DNA of 64,000 bases from Rhodocollybia butyracea (GCA_015501585.1 JADNRY010000321.1:1-64000); one strand, 5' to 3'; shown: positions 23,066 through 34,372, numbered from the stretch's first letter. Program-made: numbers and translations. Notes: generated by a model not told the origin, from the sequence alone.

Positions 23066-24212
23066 ATGCATTTTAAACTTGCTTTTGTTGTCACTTTCGT
23101 TACTCTCACGGCTGCTATCCCAGCTGGCCATTATGTCCCCCGACCCCGGCGTCCTCCAGTTCCGATTCTAGCCCCAGGGCCTGTTCTTCTCCCTGGTCCC
23201 CCCACCGGTCCTCCAGTTCCGATTCTATCCCCAGGGCCTGTTCTATCCCAGGGCCTATTCGAGCCCCAGGGCCTGTTCTTCTCCCTGGTCCCCCCACTGG
23301 TCCTCCAGTTCCGATTCTATCCCCAGGGCCTATTCAAGCCCCAGGGCCTGTTCTTCTCCCTGGTCCCCCACCGGTCCTCCAGTTCCGATTCTAACCCCAG
23401 GACCTGTTCTTCTCCCCGGTGTTGGAGATATTAATGTCGGGTGAGCAATCGGTACTGCTCGCTGAAGTTTCTCTGGTAATTTCGGTTGTTTATTTTCCCC
23501 CGGAGTGCACGCCATGCGGGATTTATCTATTTTCCCGCGTTTTACTTTATGTTTTATGTATATTATTCCGCATATTCATTCTCTGTAGCTGTAGCCAGGC
23601 TTATTGAAGGTAGCTTACAATATGATTTTTTTCCCTGCGCATCTACAGGCGTTTACTAGGGCTTCTCTGCTATAGACCGGAGTGAAGTTAAACTTTATTC
23701 AACGACTTCTTTACTTTACTCCAACACCCGGTCCCCCCACTCTTCCTCTGCACATTCTCTCCGCTCTTCCTCTCCCTCGCCAAGCTGCTCACCCCCCATC
23801 ACCAGCCCCAATCCCCCCTTCCCTTCCTCTCTGGATTCCCTCACCAGGCCGCTCCAGCGAGCCCCATTTCCCCTCTTCCTGCTCCCCTGAAGCTGCTCAC
23901 TCTTTCTCATCTCCCCTCTGTCCTCAGTTTCCAAGCTTTCTATGCCTGTCCCTCTGGTGCTTGCCTTTCCATGTGCTGCGATGACAGGATCGCTACTCTG
24001 GTCGGTGCTCCCGACGGGGCTTGTAGGGTTCTTCCCCTGAACAAATCCTGGTAAGCGATTTTATTCTGGTAAACGTGTCAAGCTTGATATTTACGGTTGT
24101 ATTCATAGCTCTGATGTGGAACAAGTTTTCTGCTGTGAAATAAAAGGTAAGGCGAAAAATGTTCAACTTGTTCAGAATTCATTACTGAGTGACACTCTGT
24201 AGATGCTTAGAC
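23066..24212 (+). pseudogene. decayed second copy of the secreted hydrophobin-like gene
   Basis: The signal peptide is conserved (MHFKLAFVVTFVTLTAAIPA) and followed by a Pro-rich tract made of longer repeats (PPVPILAPGPVLLPGP). The frame is lost after repeat changes, and about 260 bp of unrelated sequence (23430-23690) intervenes. The cysteine part is still readable: ACLSMCCDD, DGACRVL, a Cys across the intron, VEQVFCCEIK. The exon that should carry the eighth cysteine is interrupted by the 120 bp element at 24207, which gives a stop within two codons of the splice site. Confidence 0.7.
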
Positions 24213-24326
24213 TCGAGCCAGCACTTTTCTGCACTTTGATGAAGCTCGATCAAAGATGTCAGCGAAGCTGCCGAGGAAGTGATATCAACTCACGACTAGG
24301 CAGCAGAGACTGGTTCGAGTCTAGTG
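24207..24326. mobile_element. MITE family 2, copy A
   Basis: A 120 bp element flanked by GATGC on both sides (24202-24206 and 24327-24331). Its ends are inverted repeats, TTAGACTCGAGCCAG and CTGGTTCGAGTCTAG. The uninterrupted paralogous site at about 21301-21330 lacks the element, which confirms insertion. It carries no coding capacity and must be mobilised in trans if it is mobile at all. Confidence 0.75.
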
Positions 24327-24784
24327 GATGCTTTCGTTTGGCGTGGAGTGTGTTCCCGATACTCCTATCCCTGTGGACAGCGAGTGAAAGAGTTGGCCTT
24401 TTAGCTTCGTTGCCACTACTATCAAAAGCATCAGCTCCATTGATACTCGTATATCATACCCTCTCATGAGTACTTGGGATAAAAGTATTTGTTTCGTTAA
24501 TTTGCGCTTGTATACGAGCTTGATTAAGTGAAAAAATGGTGTTACCCAGCACATTTTTCGGCGGTCAGAATACATCCTCCGTGGGCATAATTACCGGGCC
24601 AGTTGGATCCCATTCAGGCCGCATCGGCGCATAGACGAGTGAGGTCGCGTTCAGTTTAAATACTCCGAACCACTATCAGCCTTGAGTGCAAACCGAGGGC
24701 AGCGGCTCTGTTTGGCACGCGGGATAGGTGAAAGACTAGTACTCTGTAATCCAACTCTGCCAGTATATTAACAAACTCTGGCTG

Positions 24785-25380
24785 CAATAACAGACGGACT
24801 ATCATAGGGCAGGACTTTATTCGAGGCACAACTTTAGTGTTTTACCTTGGACAAGCGAGATTAGTAGGGACGAGAGATTAAATCTTCAGTGAACCCACAT
24901 TGTCGCCATAGCCATCTGGCCACCATTTAACCTTCAATTTAACCTTGGCGTCGCCATCCAAAACCCGAAGAAACAATTACCGTTTTCTGTTGATCTCTAT
25001 CTCATAGTATTCGGCTGTAGGTGTAAAGCACCCTAAGAGGTTCGGCGTACTATCCCTCAAAGCCCCGCAGAGGGAGGTGTTTAGACGCCGCGTGCTCCAT
25101 ACCAGAGATAAACATCTACATCCTCCGTTTGGTGCGCGCCTGTGAAAACAGATGCTAATGGACTAGTAGAAGAAGTTGGTCCTCATGGAGGCCAATACGG
25201 AGATTATTCGAACGGAAGGCCGTGTCTGACTCGGCGCACTATCAATCCCAAATATTGCATTGTTTCTCTATCGCATTTCTGGACCGGCAAATCTCCGCGT
25301 AGGACCTTTTTGAATTTGGACGGCTGGTTGTGGATGCGACGATGCATAGGTTTCTCAGGACAGGAACAAGGATGGTGATT
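24785..25380 (-). pseudogene. VPS29 relic 1
   Basis: Scattered segments match the intact VPS29 gene at 32755-33669 in the same orientation: the CGCCATAGCCATCTGG stretch of the last large exon, AGATAAACATCTACATCC, CTCATGGAGGCCAATACGGA and ACCTTTTTGAATTTG. Large internal parts are deleted and no frame persists. It marks the start of the first 4 kb amplification unit. Confidence 0.75.
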
Positions 25381-25807
25381 CTGCCATGGAGGGCGCGTGT
25401 CAAATTCGAGCTGTAGCAGCAAGAGACTTTTGAGTTTTGTCAATAAGGACATTATAAGGTACCACACATAATATACACCAGCTTGAGAATACGTTGCGAA
25501 ATAGTTCCCGGTAGCAAGAGCAAGAGAGAGGTAGGTAGGTTTTCAAACAAGGTCCGTCATGTCCTAAAGTAGTAATGCAGCGAAGGTACTTCATACTTCG
25601 AAGTTTTCTGTGGCGTCATGGGGGAGAGTCTGACCCACTGGTGCATTGCGAGTAAAACGAGAGAATTGGTGATTGGGATGCTTTAAACCTAATATAGAGT
25701 TCCGTTTAAAAGTCGTAGTTAATCTGTTTGTGGAAGGTTTTCTGATATTGACGAATGTGGATAGTGAAAGGGCATTGAAAGGTCGCTTCTCTCGAGCTAT
25801 ATGACCG

Positions 25808-27344
25808 TCAGCAGGGTAAAGTGGCGGAAACAATAGGCGACTTGCGTTCTGAAACGATCTCGATACTGTTCAAACTGACGCTGTCATACCGTAGCAAAGG
25901 CCGTCGCCCCGGTGTAGTTGGCGGCCGTGCATTAAGAGTTGCCATTAGACTATTTGCGTACCTGTTGTAACAACATATACCGAATCTGTAAAGGAAGAGC
26001 AGAGGTAAAATTCTTACAGTTTTGGTAACATGAAGAACCTGATGCATTAGAACAATATCAAGTCTCAGTTTGGACTCGGATGAATGGCCTGCAACTCACA
26101 GAATAAGCGGAAGTAGCGTGTTTCTTAACGTGATGAACACAAACAACTCAATGGATGCGCCAATAGCAGTAATCATCCCTGTGTCAATTGCGAGGCCAAT
26201 GACCTTCTCAATTCTTGCCAGTAGTCGATTTGAGTCCAGTGTGGCTGGCGCTCTCTCAAAGCGGTCGGTTGTTCGTCTTAGCTGCAAGAAAGTTACGACC
26301 ATCAGCTAAATTAAGCAACAGCCTGATCGTAGGAGACACACCAGAAAAAGAAGAGTTGTTGCAATGATAATGTCACAGATCGCCGTTCCAGTTAGCCACA
26401 GCTGAACATACGTAGATATTTGTTAGAACAAAAAGGTTCCTAGCGGAACTTACCACATTGATAGCAAGGACAGCAGGACTCTCCGAACCAGATGCACTCA
26501 AGACAACTGCGAGTCCCAGAAACCCATCATCATCTTTGCCTTGAAAGGCCTAGGTAGTAAGTCGAGATGATTGGCTTTAGTCGAGGTCCTTCAACAAGCG
26601 CGAGAACATAAAACATACCCCGAAACCAGACAGTGAAACCATTATACACTGCAGAACTGATAGCGCGAGGATGATGATCAATATCACTCGGTGACCACCA
26701 AGAAAATAAATTCTCCACGAATAGCATGCATGAACCATGGTGGAAACTATGTGGTATAAAAAGAATAAGACATGGAATAATCATCATGCACATACCTAAA
26801 CCGGCCAAAAGACCCATAGCTCTAAACCCCACATCCAGGATTTCGGGAGACAGGATTCCCTTGGTGATTATAGTATAAAGCGCATACACGGTGGCGAGTA
26901 TAGTTGATAGGATCTCTACTAAAAGACAGGAAAAAACTAGAAACCAAGTCTTAGGACTCCCACAGAATAACGAAGCTTCGAAAACTGGCCTGTGATTTTT
27001 ATGTAACGAGGATCTGTGTCGCGGAATGAGAGGTAGTACAGCCCTATACAAAATTATCATTTTATGGTCTATTTCATCGGCCGTATCAAAGACGTACAAA
27101 CTTGAATGAACAGTACGCCCTGTAGGAAATAGTTCATCCCAAACCCGAGAAACTGAATGCGTCATCAGCAATTTACGACGGCATCTTTAGCTGGCCCCTC
27201 ACTACAGGAACGTCGCTACATGAACTTGAGAAATTAGCATTTCCAGAAAAATGAAAGAATGTAAAGGGCCACCGAGACTGACGTCAAAGCAGGTATATCA
27301 GTTGGAGAATGTAGCTTGAGAAGCTCTGTCCCCGTCTCTATCAT
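25808..27344 (-). CDS. DUF6534 seven-helix membrane protein, copy 1
   Basis: About nine exons join to a protein of roughly 318 residues. Landmarks in order: start MIETGTELLKLHSPTDIPAL, FLGFGMNYFLQGVLFIQ, LYYLSFRDTDPRYIKIT, LVEILSTILATVYALYTI, CYSWRIYFLGGHRVI, LWLTGTAICDIIIATTLL, RRTTDRFERAP, a helix with GMITAIGASIELFVFITL, and LYANSLMATLNARPPTTPG. The last block is the signature end of DUF6534, a basidiomycete-expanded membrane family of unknown function. One intron, at about 26990, has a GC donor. Exon 1 to exon 2 splicing is the least certain join. All other frames are intact. Confidence 0.75.
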
Positions 27345-28869
27345 GATAGGGTCAAGAAAAGCGAAACAGAGGACAAGAAGTCTTGGCCTATATGGCGAGT
27401 ACGAGGGTGGGGGGTAAGATGAAAAGCACTAAGCACTTCAAGTGAAACGTAACCAGAAGATTGAAGATGCCTGCGTCTTCACAAAATTATGAGAGATGAT
27501 AAGGAGGATTGAAAGACATCGAATTCTTGCGCTTTATATAAGGGCTCAGTGCAAGGATGGTTACCCGGTGGCGGTTAGAGGAATTACCATTACCATGTTT
27601 CATTTCCGAGGTATCTCATTTAAAGCAGTCTGAGAGAATAGAGAAGAGAGAAGAGAAAGATGGTCTTGATCATAGGAGATTTCAAGATAAGAGATGCAAG
27701 CTCAAGAGAGATTGATGAATTACGAGGAGACCGATCTGTAGATGCAATCAACGAGATACTAGATCGAGAGTCTGTTCGGTGCGTTACCATCCAGTACTTA
27801 GTAGTCCATCTAATAAACTGCTTGGCGAACCACTGACTCGACGACAACTGACTCGGTCAGTGTTCGTAGACATCTCGAAACATGGCGTTGGATTGATTCT
27901 ATCGAAAGAATCCGAAGACCAGCAAGGAAGTAAGCTTCTCCTTTACAGGCAGTTTCTGCGACCTCGGCTCGCTCGAGTGTCCCGAAACCAACTGATAGGT
28001 AATTTTGGACCGATGTGGTAGTACTGTTTCATCAATAGGACGTCTTTGTGAATCGCGTTTGTAGATAAAGACCGGTTCCTTCCTTCCTTCCTTTCTTCCT
28101 TCCTTCCAAGCGACAGGAAAACAAGAAAACGCTCAGCAAATGAATCAACGTTTACTTGATACTCACACGTGCTCTTACACTGCCACCGTCCTTTTATATC
28201 GTGATCCTTCTTCTGTAGAGATGACTGTCCTTCATATTCTTGTTTTAAATGCTGCCTTCCTAGTTCCTCTGCTGCTTGTAGCATCTTGTGTCTTGCCAGA
28301 GAATATACTGTGGTTCTGTTAACATCGTGTGAGCTTCTGTCGATACAAAACAACAGCTTTAGCGCTCTTTCACAAACAAGCTTACTCTCGCTGCATTGTC
28401 TGATGTCCTAACTCCTGCCTGCTCAGTATGTTTGATGGTGATATTCTAACTCCTCAATTATGTTTCGCAACACATACCCCGCTCTGTGTCCAGTTGCATT
28501 GGTGAGCTCTGTCACATAAAACCCTAGAATCCACTTTATCTTGTCCCATACTTTGACTGATTCGAAGCTGACCAAGTCAAAGAATTCAGGCTTACAATAG
28601 CCTGGGTTACTGTGTTGGACCTAGCAATAGGAACACTGAGTTCTGACCACACCGCTAATTTGAGTGTATACCGAGCTCCTCACGGTTCACCTGAGGTTTG
28701 AACTTGTTTACCCTTGGGTATAAAGGCTTGCATATCGTAGTGACGCGGCTGCGAGAGAGTTGGACCAGATAGTAACAAAATGAGGAACGATAGTGCTAAG
28801 ATCAGAGACCAAGTGAACGTGTCCAGAAATTTTATTGTATAAATTACATATTATAAAGTCGTTGTTGCT
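27345..28869. other. spacer of amplification unit A
   Basis: No gene was identified. The spacer is alignable with 31410-32754 in unit B, and open frames are not conserved between the two copies, which argues against coding. A CCTT/TTCC simple repeat lies at about 28076-28108. The segment next to the DUF6534 start (27345-27560), with GCGCTTTATATAAGGG, is the likely promoter. Confidence 0.5.
28076..28108. repeat. CCTT/TTCC simple repeat
   Basis: A run of about eight TTCC-type tetranucleotides with one interruption. It is absent from the matching position in unit B, so it expanded after the duplication. Confidence 0.8.
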
Positions 28870-29300
28870 GTGCTTAGCACCCAACAGACGGACAAGTGCA
28901 GTACTAGGTATACTTAGAGGCATAACTCCCAGAGTCAATGGTATTTTAGCTGGAAGGAAGGATAGCGACGAGGAACTGAACCTTCAGTAAAACTCACCTC
29001 TTACAACGAGGCTCAGCGTAAAATCCCTCAAAGCCCTCAGAGGAAGCTTCGAAGGCGCGTGCTCCGCTAGAGATAAACATCTACATCCATTGTTTGGTGC
29101 ACGGCGATCGTGAAAACGGATGCTAACTTATGGGCTACTAGTAGAAGAAACTAGTCCTCATGGAAGCCAATACGGCGATTATCGGAATAGAATGCCAGGT
29201 CTGACTCCCCCCACTATCGAGTCGACCCCAAATATTGCATTGTTGATGCGATGATGCGTAGGTTGCTCAGGACAGGAGCAAGGATGGTGGTTCCATAGCG
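28870..29300 (-). pseudogene. VPS29 relic 2
   Basis: It contains the counterpart of the last VPS29 exon (AACAGACGGAC...GGCATAACTCC at about 28888-28930), then fragments AAACATCTACATCCATTG, TCATGGAAGCCAATACGG and ATATTGCATTGTTG, in the same order as relic 1. Large parts are missing and no frame is open. It separates the two amplification units. Confidence 0.75.
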
Positions 29301-29342
29301 CACGAATCCGAACCAGACTTTTGAGTTTTGTCATTAAGGTAG

Positions 29343-29516
29343 TGTAACGGCTACGGCCCATCGGCCCTTACCCCCCCCTTACAGAGTAGCGCCGGTATTA
29401 CCTAATTACCTACTCTTACTCTCGTACCACTACCATACGGCCCGTATTTCGTTCATTTCTCTAATAGAACGAGGTATTGCTTATGGTCTGAGGCTACTTG
29501 AGCCAGAGCCCTTACA
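29343..29516. mobile_element. MITE family 1, copy A
   Basis: A 174 bp non-coding element starting TGTAACGGCTACGGCCC and ending GAGCCAGAGCCCTTACA. Its ends are imperfect inverted repeats (TGTAAxGGCTxxGGC). It is flanked by GGTAG at 29338-29342 and 29517-29521. The same place in unit A (about 25455) has no element, so it inserted after the duplication. A near-identical copy lies at 43443. Confidence 0.85.
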
Positions 29517-29844
29517 GGTAGCACATAGGATATAATAGCTTGAGAATAAGTTACTAAATAGTTCCCGATAGCGACAGGAAAGGAGAGGTAAGTCGGTTTT
29601 CAAATAAGGTCTGCCATGTCCTAGAGTACCTCATACTTCGAAGTTTTTGTGGCATCATTGGTGAGAGTGGCTGTATGAGCCACTGGTGTATTGCGAGTAA
29701 AGCGAGAGAATAGGCGATTGGGATTTTTTAAACCTAATATGGAGTTCCGTTTTGAAGTCGTAGTCAATATGTTTGCAGCTGAAGGCTTCCTAATATTGAC
29801 GAATGTGGCTAGTGAAAGGGCATTGAAAGGTCGTTTCTCTCGAG

Positions 29845-31409
29845 CTATATGATCGTCAGCAGGGCAAAGTGGCTGGAAGCAATCGGCGACTTGCGTTCTG
29901 AAACGATCTCGATACTGCTCAAGCTGACGCTGTCATACCGTAGCAAAGGCCGTCGTCCCGGTGTAGTTGGCGGGCGTGCATTGAAAGTTGCCATTAAACT
30001 ATTTGCGTACCTGTTGTAACAACATATACCGAATCTGTAAAGGAAGAGCAGAGGTGAAATTCTTACAGTTTTGGTAACATGAAGAACCTAATACCAAGTG
30101 TCAGTTTGGACGCGGATAGGTAGGCTGCAACTCACAGAATAAGCGGAAGTAGTGTGTCTCTCAAAGTGATGAACACAAGCAACTCAATAGATGCACCGAT
30201 AGCGGTAATCATCCCTGTGTCAATTGCGAGGCCAACGACCTTCTTAAATCTTGCCAGTAGTAGATTTGAGTCCGGGGTAGCTGGTGCCCTCTGAAAGCGG
30301 TCGGTCGTTCGTCGTAGCTGCAATAATTTACGATCATCAGTTAAATTAAGCAACACTTTGATCATGAGAAACAGACCAGATGAAGAAGAGTTGTCGCAAT
30401 GATGATATCACAAATCGCCGTTCCAGCTAACCACAACTGCACATACGGGAACACTAAAAATTAAAACAAAAAAGTTTCCACTGAGCGGAACTTACCGCAT
30501 TGATAGCAAGGACAGGCGTCGATCCAGCGCCAGCGACCAGTAAGACTGCAAGTCCCAGAAACCCATCATCATGCTTGCCTTGAAAGGCCTACACAATAAG
30601 TCGAGATGATTGGCTTTAGTCAAGCGCTTTAGACAAACAAGAAACCATAAACATACTCCGAACCCAGACAAAGAAAGCATTATACACTGCAGAACTGATA
30701 GCACAAAAATGATGATTACTATCACTCGGTGACCACCAAGAAAATGGATTCTCCAGGAGTAACAGGCATGAACCATTGTAGAAACTTTAGGGTCTGAGAT
30801 GTTAAGCCGTTGAATAATTGAATAATTATGCGCATACCTAAACCGGCCAAGAGACCCATGATCCTAAACCCCGCATACGTGATCTCAGCAGACATATATC
30901 CTTCGTCGATTATACTAGAAAGAACAAATATGGTGGCGAGTATAGTTGAGACGCTTTCTAGTAAGAGACAAAAAAACACTACTTACACATGAACAGATTA
31001 GCACAACAAAATAACAAAGCATCAAAAACTCGCCTGTGATTTTTATATAGCGAGGATCTGTGTGACGAAATGAAAGGTAGTATAGGACTATGCAAGGTTA
31101 TCGTTCTATAATCTATCTCATAGGGCGTATCCGACATACAAACTTGAGTAAACAGTACGCCTTGTAGAAAATAGCTCATGCCAAACCCGAGAAACTGAGT
31201 GTATCATTAGCATTTACAACAATATCTTTATTTGGCCACTCACTAAAGGAACGTCTCTAGATGAACAGGAGAGATTAGTATTTTCCAGACATATTATAAG
31301 AGTTGCGAAGGGTCGCATAGACGGACGTCAAAGCAGAGAATTCGTCAGGTGAAGAGTGTATGTTCAGAAGTAGTACTGTCCCAGCCTCTACCATGACAAT
31401 AGGCTCCAT
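29845..31409 (-). CDS. DUF6534 seven-helix membrane protein, copy 2
   Basis: It has the same exon structure as copy 1: start MEPIVMVEAGTVLLLN (a second ATG at 31394 matches the start of copy 1), FLGFGMSYFLQGVLFTQ, LYYLSFRHTDPRYIKIT, LLLESVSTILATIFVLSSI, CYSWRIHFLGGHRVIV, LWLAGTAICDIIIATTLL, RRTTDRFQRAP and LYANSLMATFNARPPTTPG. The intron after KIT begins GCGAGT, a GC-AG intron. One base of length difference near the end changes the C-terminus to SHFALLTII, against SATLPC in copy 1. No inactivating change is visible, so both copies appear functional. Confidence 0.75.
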
Positions 31410-32754
31410 GGGTTAGAAAAGCGAAATCGTGGACAAGATGTATTGGCCTGTATGATAAGTATGAGCATGAAGGATAAGATGAATAAACGAGTCTGTATTT
31501 ACAAACTAGAAGAAAGATGGTCCGTGATCTTCACGAAATGAACTTGAAGTAGAGATGAGGAGGATATATGAAAGACATCAAGTCTCTTGCGCTTTATATA
31601 ATGGCTCAGTGCAAGGATGGTTACCCGGAGGAATTACGACTTCCATGTTTCATTTCCGAGATATCTCATCCGCAGCTGTCCGGAGAACAGAAATAGAGAA
31701 GACAAAGATGGTTTTTTGATCATAGGAGATTTCAAACTATTGCCAAGAGATGTAAGCCAGGGAAGATTGATGAATTACGAGGCGAGGAGACCAATCCGTA
31801 GGCAATGAACGAGATACCAGAGGATACCAGATGGAGAGCTTGTTCAATACGTTACCATCTAGTTCTCGGTGCCCATCGAATGCACTGCTTGGCGAACTAT
31901 TGATTTGACGACGAATGACTCGGTCAGTATTCGTAGACATCTCAAAACATGATGTTGGACTGATCCTATCGAAGGGATCCGAGGACCAGCAAGGGAGTTA
32001 ATTTCTCCTTTCCAAACGGTTTCTGCGGGCTCGTCCGAGTGTCTCGAAACCCAACTGATACATTGGACTGATGTGGTAGCATACACTTGTTTCATTGGGA
32101 TTGCGTTTTTGTTGCATCGCGTTTGTAGATAAAGACTAGCGAAAGGGAAAACGTATAGCCTTGGCTGATCAACGATCAACTGCAAGCACTTCGATGGAAA
32201 CCACCAACATAGCGGAGAAGAAAAGCCTTGCGCGTATTCTTGAAGAGGATTCCAAATGGATCAAAATTTATTTGATTTTGGATCCTCGGTTAGCGCTCTT
32301 TCACGAACAAGCTTACTCTCGCTGCGTTTTTGTCTGCTCGGTATGTTCGATGGTGATATTCTAGTTCCTCAATTATGTTTCGCGACGTATAACCCGCTCT
32401 GCCTCTAGTAGATTCCGCTCTTGTCCCATACTTCTTGGACTGATTTAAAGCTGACCAGGTCAGAAAATTCAGACTGCATATAATGCCCTGGGCTACTGTG
32501 TTGGACCTAGTAAGGGGGGAACACTGAGTTCTGACCACAACGCGATTTTGAGTGTATACCGAGCTCCTCATCTGCGACGGAACTTGTTTACCTCGGATAT
32601 GAAGGCTTGCATATCGTAGTGACGTGGCTGCGAGAGAGTTGAACCGGATAGTAACAAAACGAGGAACGATAGTGCTAAGATCAGAGATCGAGTGAGCGCG
32701 TATCCAGAAATTTCATAATATAGATTACATATTATACAGTCGTTGTTGCTGCGC
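31410..32754. other. spacer of amplification unit B
   Basis: Counterpart of 27345-28869. No gene was recognised. It shares GCGCTTTATATAATGG upstream of DUF6534 copy 2 and the GTTTGTAGATAAAGAC stretch. Open frames differ from those in unit A. Confidence 0.5.
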
Positions 32755-33669
32755 TTACCACCCAGCGCCAACAGACGGACTGGTAGGTGCAGGACTAGGT
32801 ATACTTTGAGGCATAACTCCTGGAGTCATTGGTGTTTTAGCTAGATAAAGGAAAGTTAGAGACGAGGAATTGAATCTTCAGTAAAACTCACCTCCTACGC
32901 GCTCATCGCCGCCATAGCCATCCGGTTTCCTCCATTCAACTTTCTCAACCTTGACATCGCCATCCAAAAACTGATAGACATAAGTAACGATTACCGTTCC
33001 CTGAATATCCATCAACGCAAAGCTAGGTGTAGGATCACCATTCGGACTAGTCATTTTGATTCCTTCCACTATACCCTCCGCAGTCTTTTCGCTATTCGCC
33101 CCGTTTGTATTTGTAGACGGCGAATACGACGCAGCACCATTGCTAAACCCATTGAAACCCGGTTTGGCACCGTTCCAAGCGCCAGTCCAAGCGCCAGTTG
33201 CTGTCCCGGGGTTCAAGAAAAATCTTCCGTCATATTCGACTGCTTGGACAGCGTGTGTTCCTCCAGAAATGAGAACATCTACGTCCATTTGTCGTGCAAT
33301 GGCGGAAAGAGAATCTAGCGAGCCTAGTGGAAGTGATTGGTGCCCGTGGATGAGACCAATACGAAGATTATTAGAATGAGTTACTGTTAATGATGATGGA
33401 AGGTCAGGAAGCTGTGGATTAAAGTTGGTACAAGTTTGACGATTGGATGAGAAATATACCTCGTCGTAATCCCCTCGAACAATCTTGACCTCGGCTCCAG
33501 CTCCGCCGACTATCGACCGGAGATATTCCATTGTTTCTCTATCACAGACATTTCCAGTACATAGGACTTGGGCGATTTTCCCGGGCGCGAGAAGCTTTTT
33601 GAATTTGTGCGGTAGGTCATGGATTCGGTGAGGGATGTGTAGGTCTCCGAGAACAAGGACAAGGACCAT
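32755..33669 (-). CDS. VPS29: retromer subunit VPS29 (metallophosphoesterase fold)
   Basis: The protein starts MVLVLVLGDLHIPHRIHDLP and carries the phosphoesterase-like motifs GDLHIPHR, CTGNVCDRETMEYLR, VRGDYDEV, IGLIHGHQSLPLG and DVLISGGTHAVQAVEYDGRF. VPS29 is the scaffold of the retromer cargo complex that recycles receptors from endosomes. A Gly/Asn/Ser-rich insert of about 50 residues (GAWTGAWNGAKPGFNGF...) sits between NPGTATG and PSFALMDIQG, so the protein is longer than the usual 180-200 residues. After an intron (donor at about 32892) a last exon adds AKTPMTPGVMPQSIPSPAPT and ends at TAA 32755-32757. Two decayed copies lie downstream in the same orientation. Confidence 0.93.
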
Positions 33670-33764
33670 GGTAGTAACGATTAAGAGATGAGGTCACGCG
33701 TTATGATTTACATAAACTGCAGCAAAAAAAGGATTATGACTACCTTTAGAAGATCTTTAATAAG

Positions 33765-33850
33765 TCCGGTGTGGTGTAGTGGTTAACATCGCTGTCTTTC
33801 ATTACGTTTGATTTGCACAGTAGCCCGGGGTTCGATTCCCCGCTCCGGAA
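33765..33850 (+). tRNA. tRNA-Glu (UUC) with a 14-base intron
   Basis: Acceptor arm TCCGGTG pairs with CTCCGGA (one T:T mismatch at 6-67). The D arm has TGTAGTGGTTA (A box), the anticodon stem is GCTGT/ACAGT with loop CTTTCAC, and the T arm is CGGGG-TTCGATT-CCCCG (B box). Anticodon TTC reads GAA/GAG. The intron at 33802-33815 lies one base 3' of the anticodon, the standard position for eukaryotic nuclear tRNA introns. A T run at about 33887 may be a Pol III terminator. Confidence 0.88.
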
Positions 33851-34372
33851 TGTAGTTTGTACGGTTCCCTTTTTTCCTTATTTTGTTTTTTTTTTTTACT
33901 TGTTTATTCTGTTCAGGCTAAACGAATCCGAGTATGTAACTGCACCTTTTTCAATCCATGGGAAACAACGTACTTCTTCGAGTCAACAATCAAGTTTATG
34001 ATAGAAACACTCAATACGATTTTTTTCCTATCATTAGCCTATCAGCTTTCTTTGGCCGCAGTACGTGGCCGCACAACAGGTTCAAGGCCACGGACGGAAG
34101 ACCTTGAGCCAATCCTTTTCCGTCAGTATGTTTCTACGATGTATTCTATTTCCCACGCCACGTCCCTGGTTTGGGAAAATCGTGCTCTATATGGAGAATG
34201 AAATAGCTAACGAATTAGCATGTGTATGAATATTTGTCTAATCCGGGTAGTGAATATGAGGCTTACCAGTCTTATAGAATACCCGTGGCGATTCGTTCTC
34301 AGCTTTGCTCTGTCACCCAGACCGCCCCAAGGCCCGTCCTTAGTAACGCTCCTGCACGCTGCATAGCGCAAG
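33851..34372. other. intergenic, no gene seen
   Basis: It contains a T-rich run (33887-33897) just after the tRNA. The rest is the upstream region of the MFS gene. An open frame at 33857-34201 shows no family features. Confidence 0.4.

Larger units (their letters stand above)
21630..24695. repeat. tandem duplication, unit 2
   Basis: Direct copy of unit 1 beginning GGTCGGTACCAC at about 21630 and ending near CTATCAGCCTTG at about 24695. It is longer than unit 1 because of an extra stretch (about 23430-23690) and a 120 bp element at 24207. Divergence is moderate; both genes in this unit are damaged. Confidence 0.85.
24785..32754. repeat. tandem amplification of a VPS29-DUF6534 segment (two units of about 4 kb)
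   Basis: Unit A runs from about 24785 to 28869 and unit B from about 28870 to 32754; intact VPS29 follows. Each unit holds a decayed VPS29, a DUF6534 gene on the minus strand and a similar upstream spacer. Shared landmarks are CTGTCATACCGTAGCAAAGG, CATATACCGAATCTGTAAAG, GCGCTTTATATAA and GCTTGCATATCGTAGTGACG, each present once per unit. Unit B carries an extra 174 bp element at 29343. Confidence 0.85.

Noticed and set aside
24868..25380. A second functional VPS29
   Set aside because: Phosphoesterase motifs are deleted and frames are broken; only fragments remain.
27943..28353. Minus-strand 136-codon frame in the unit A spacer
   Set aside because: The matching region of unit B does not keep the frame, so it is unlikely to be coding.
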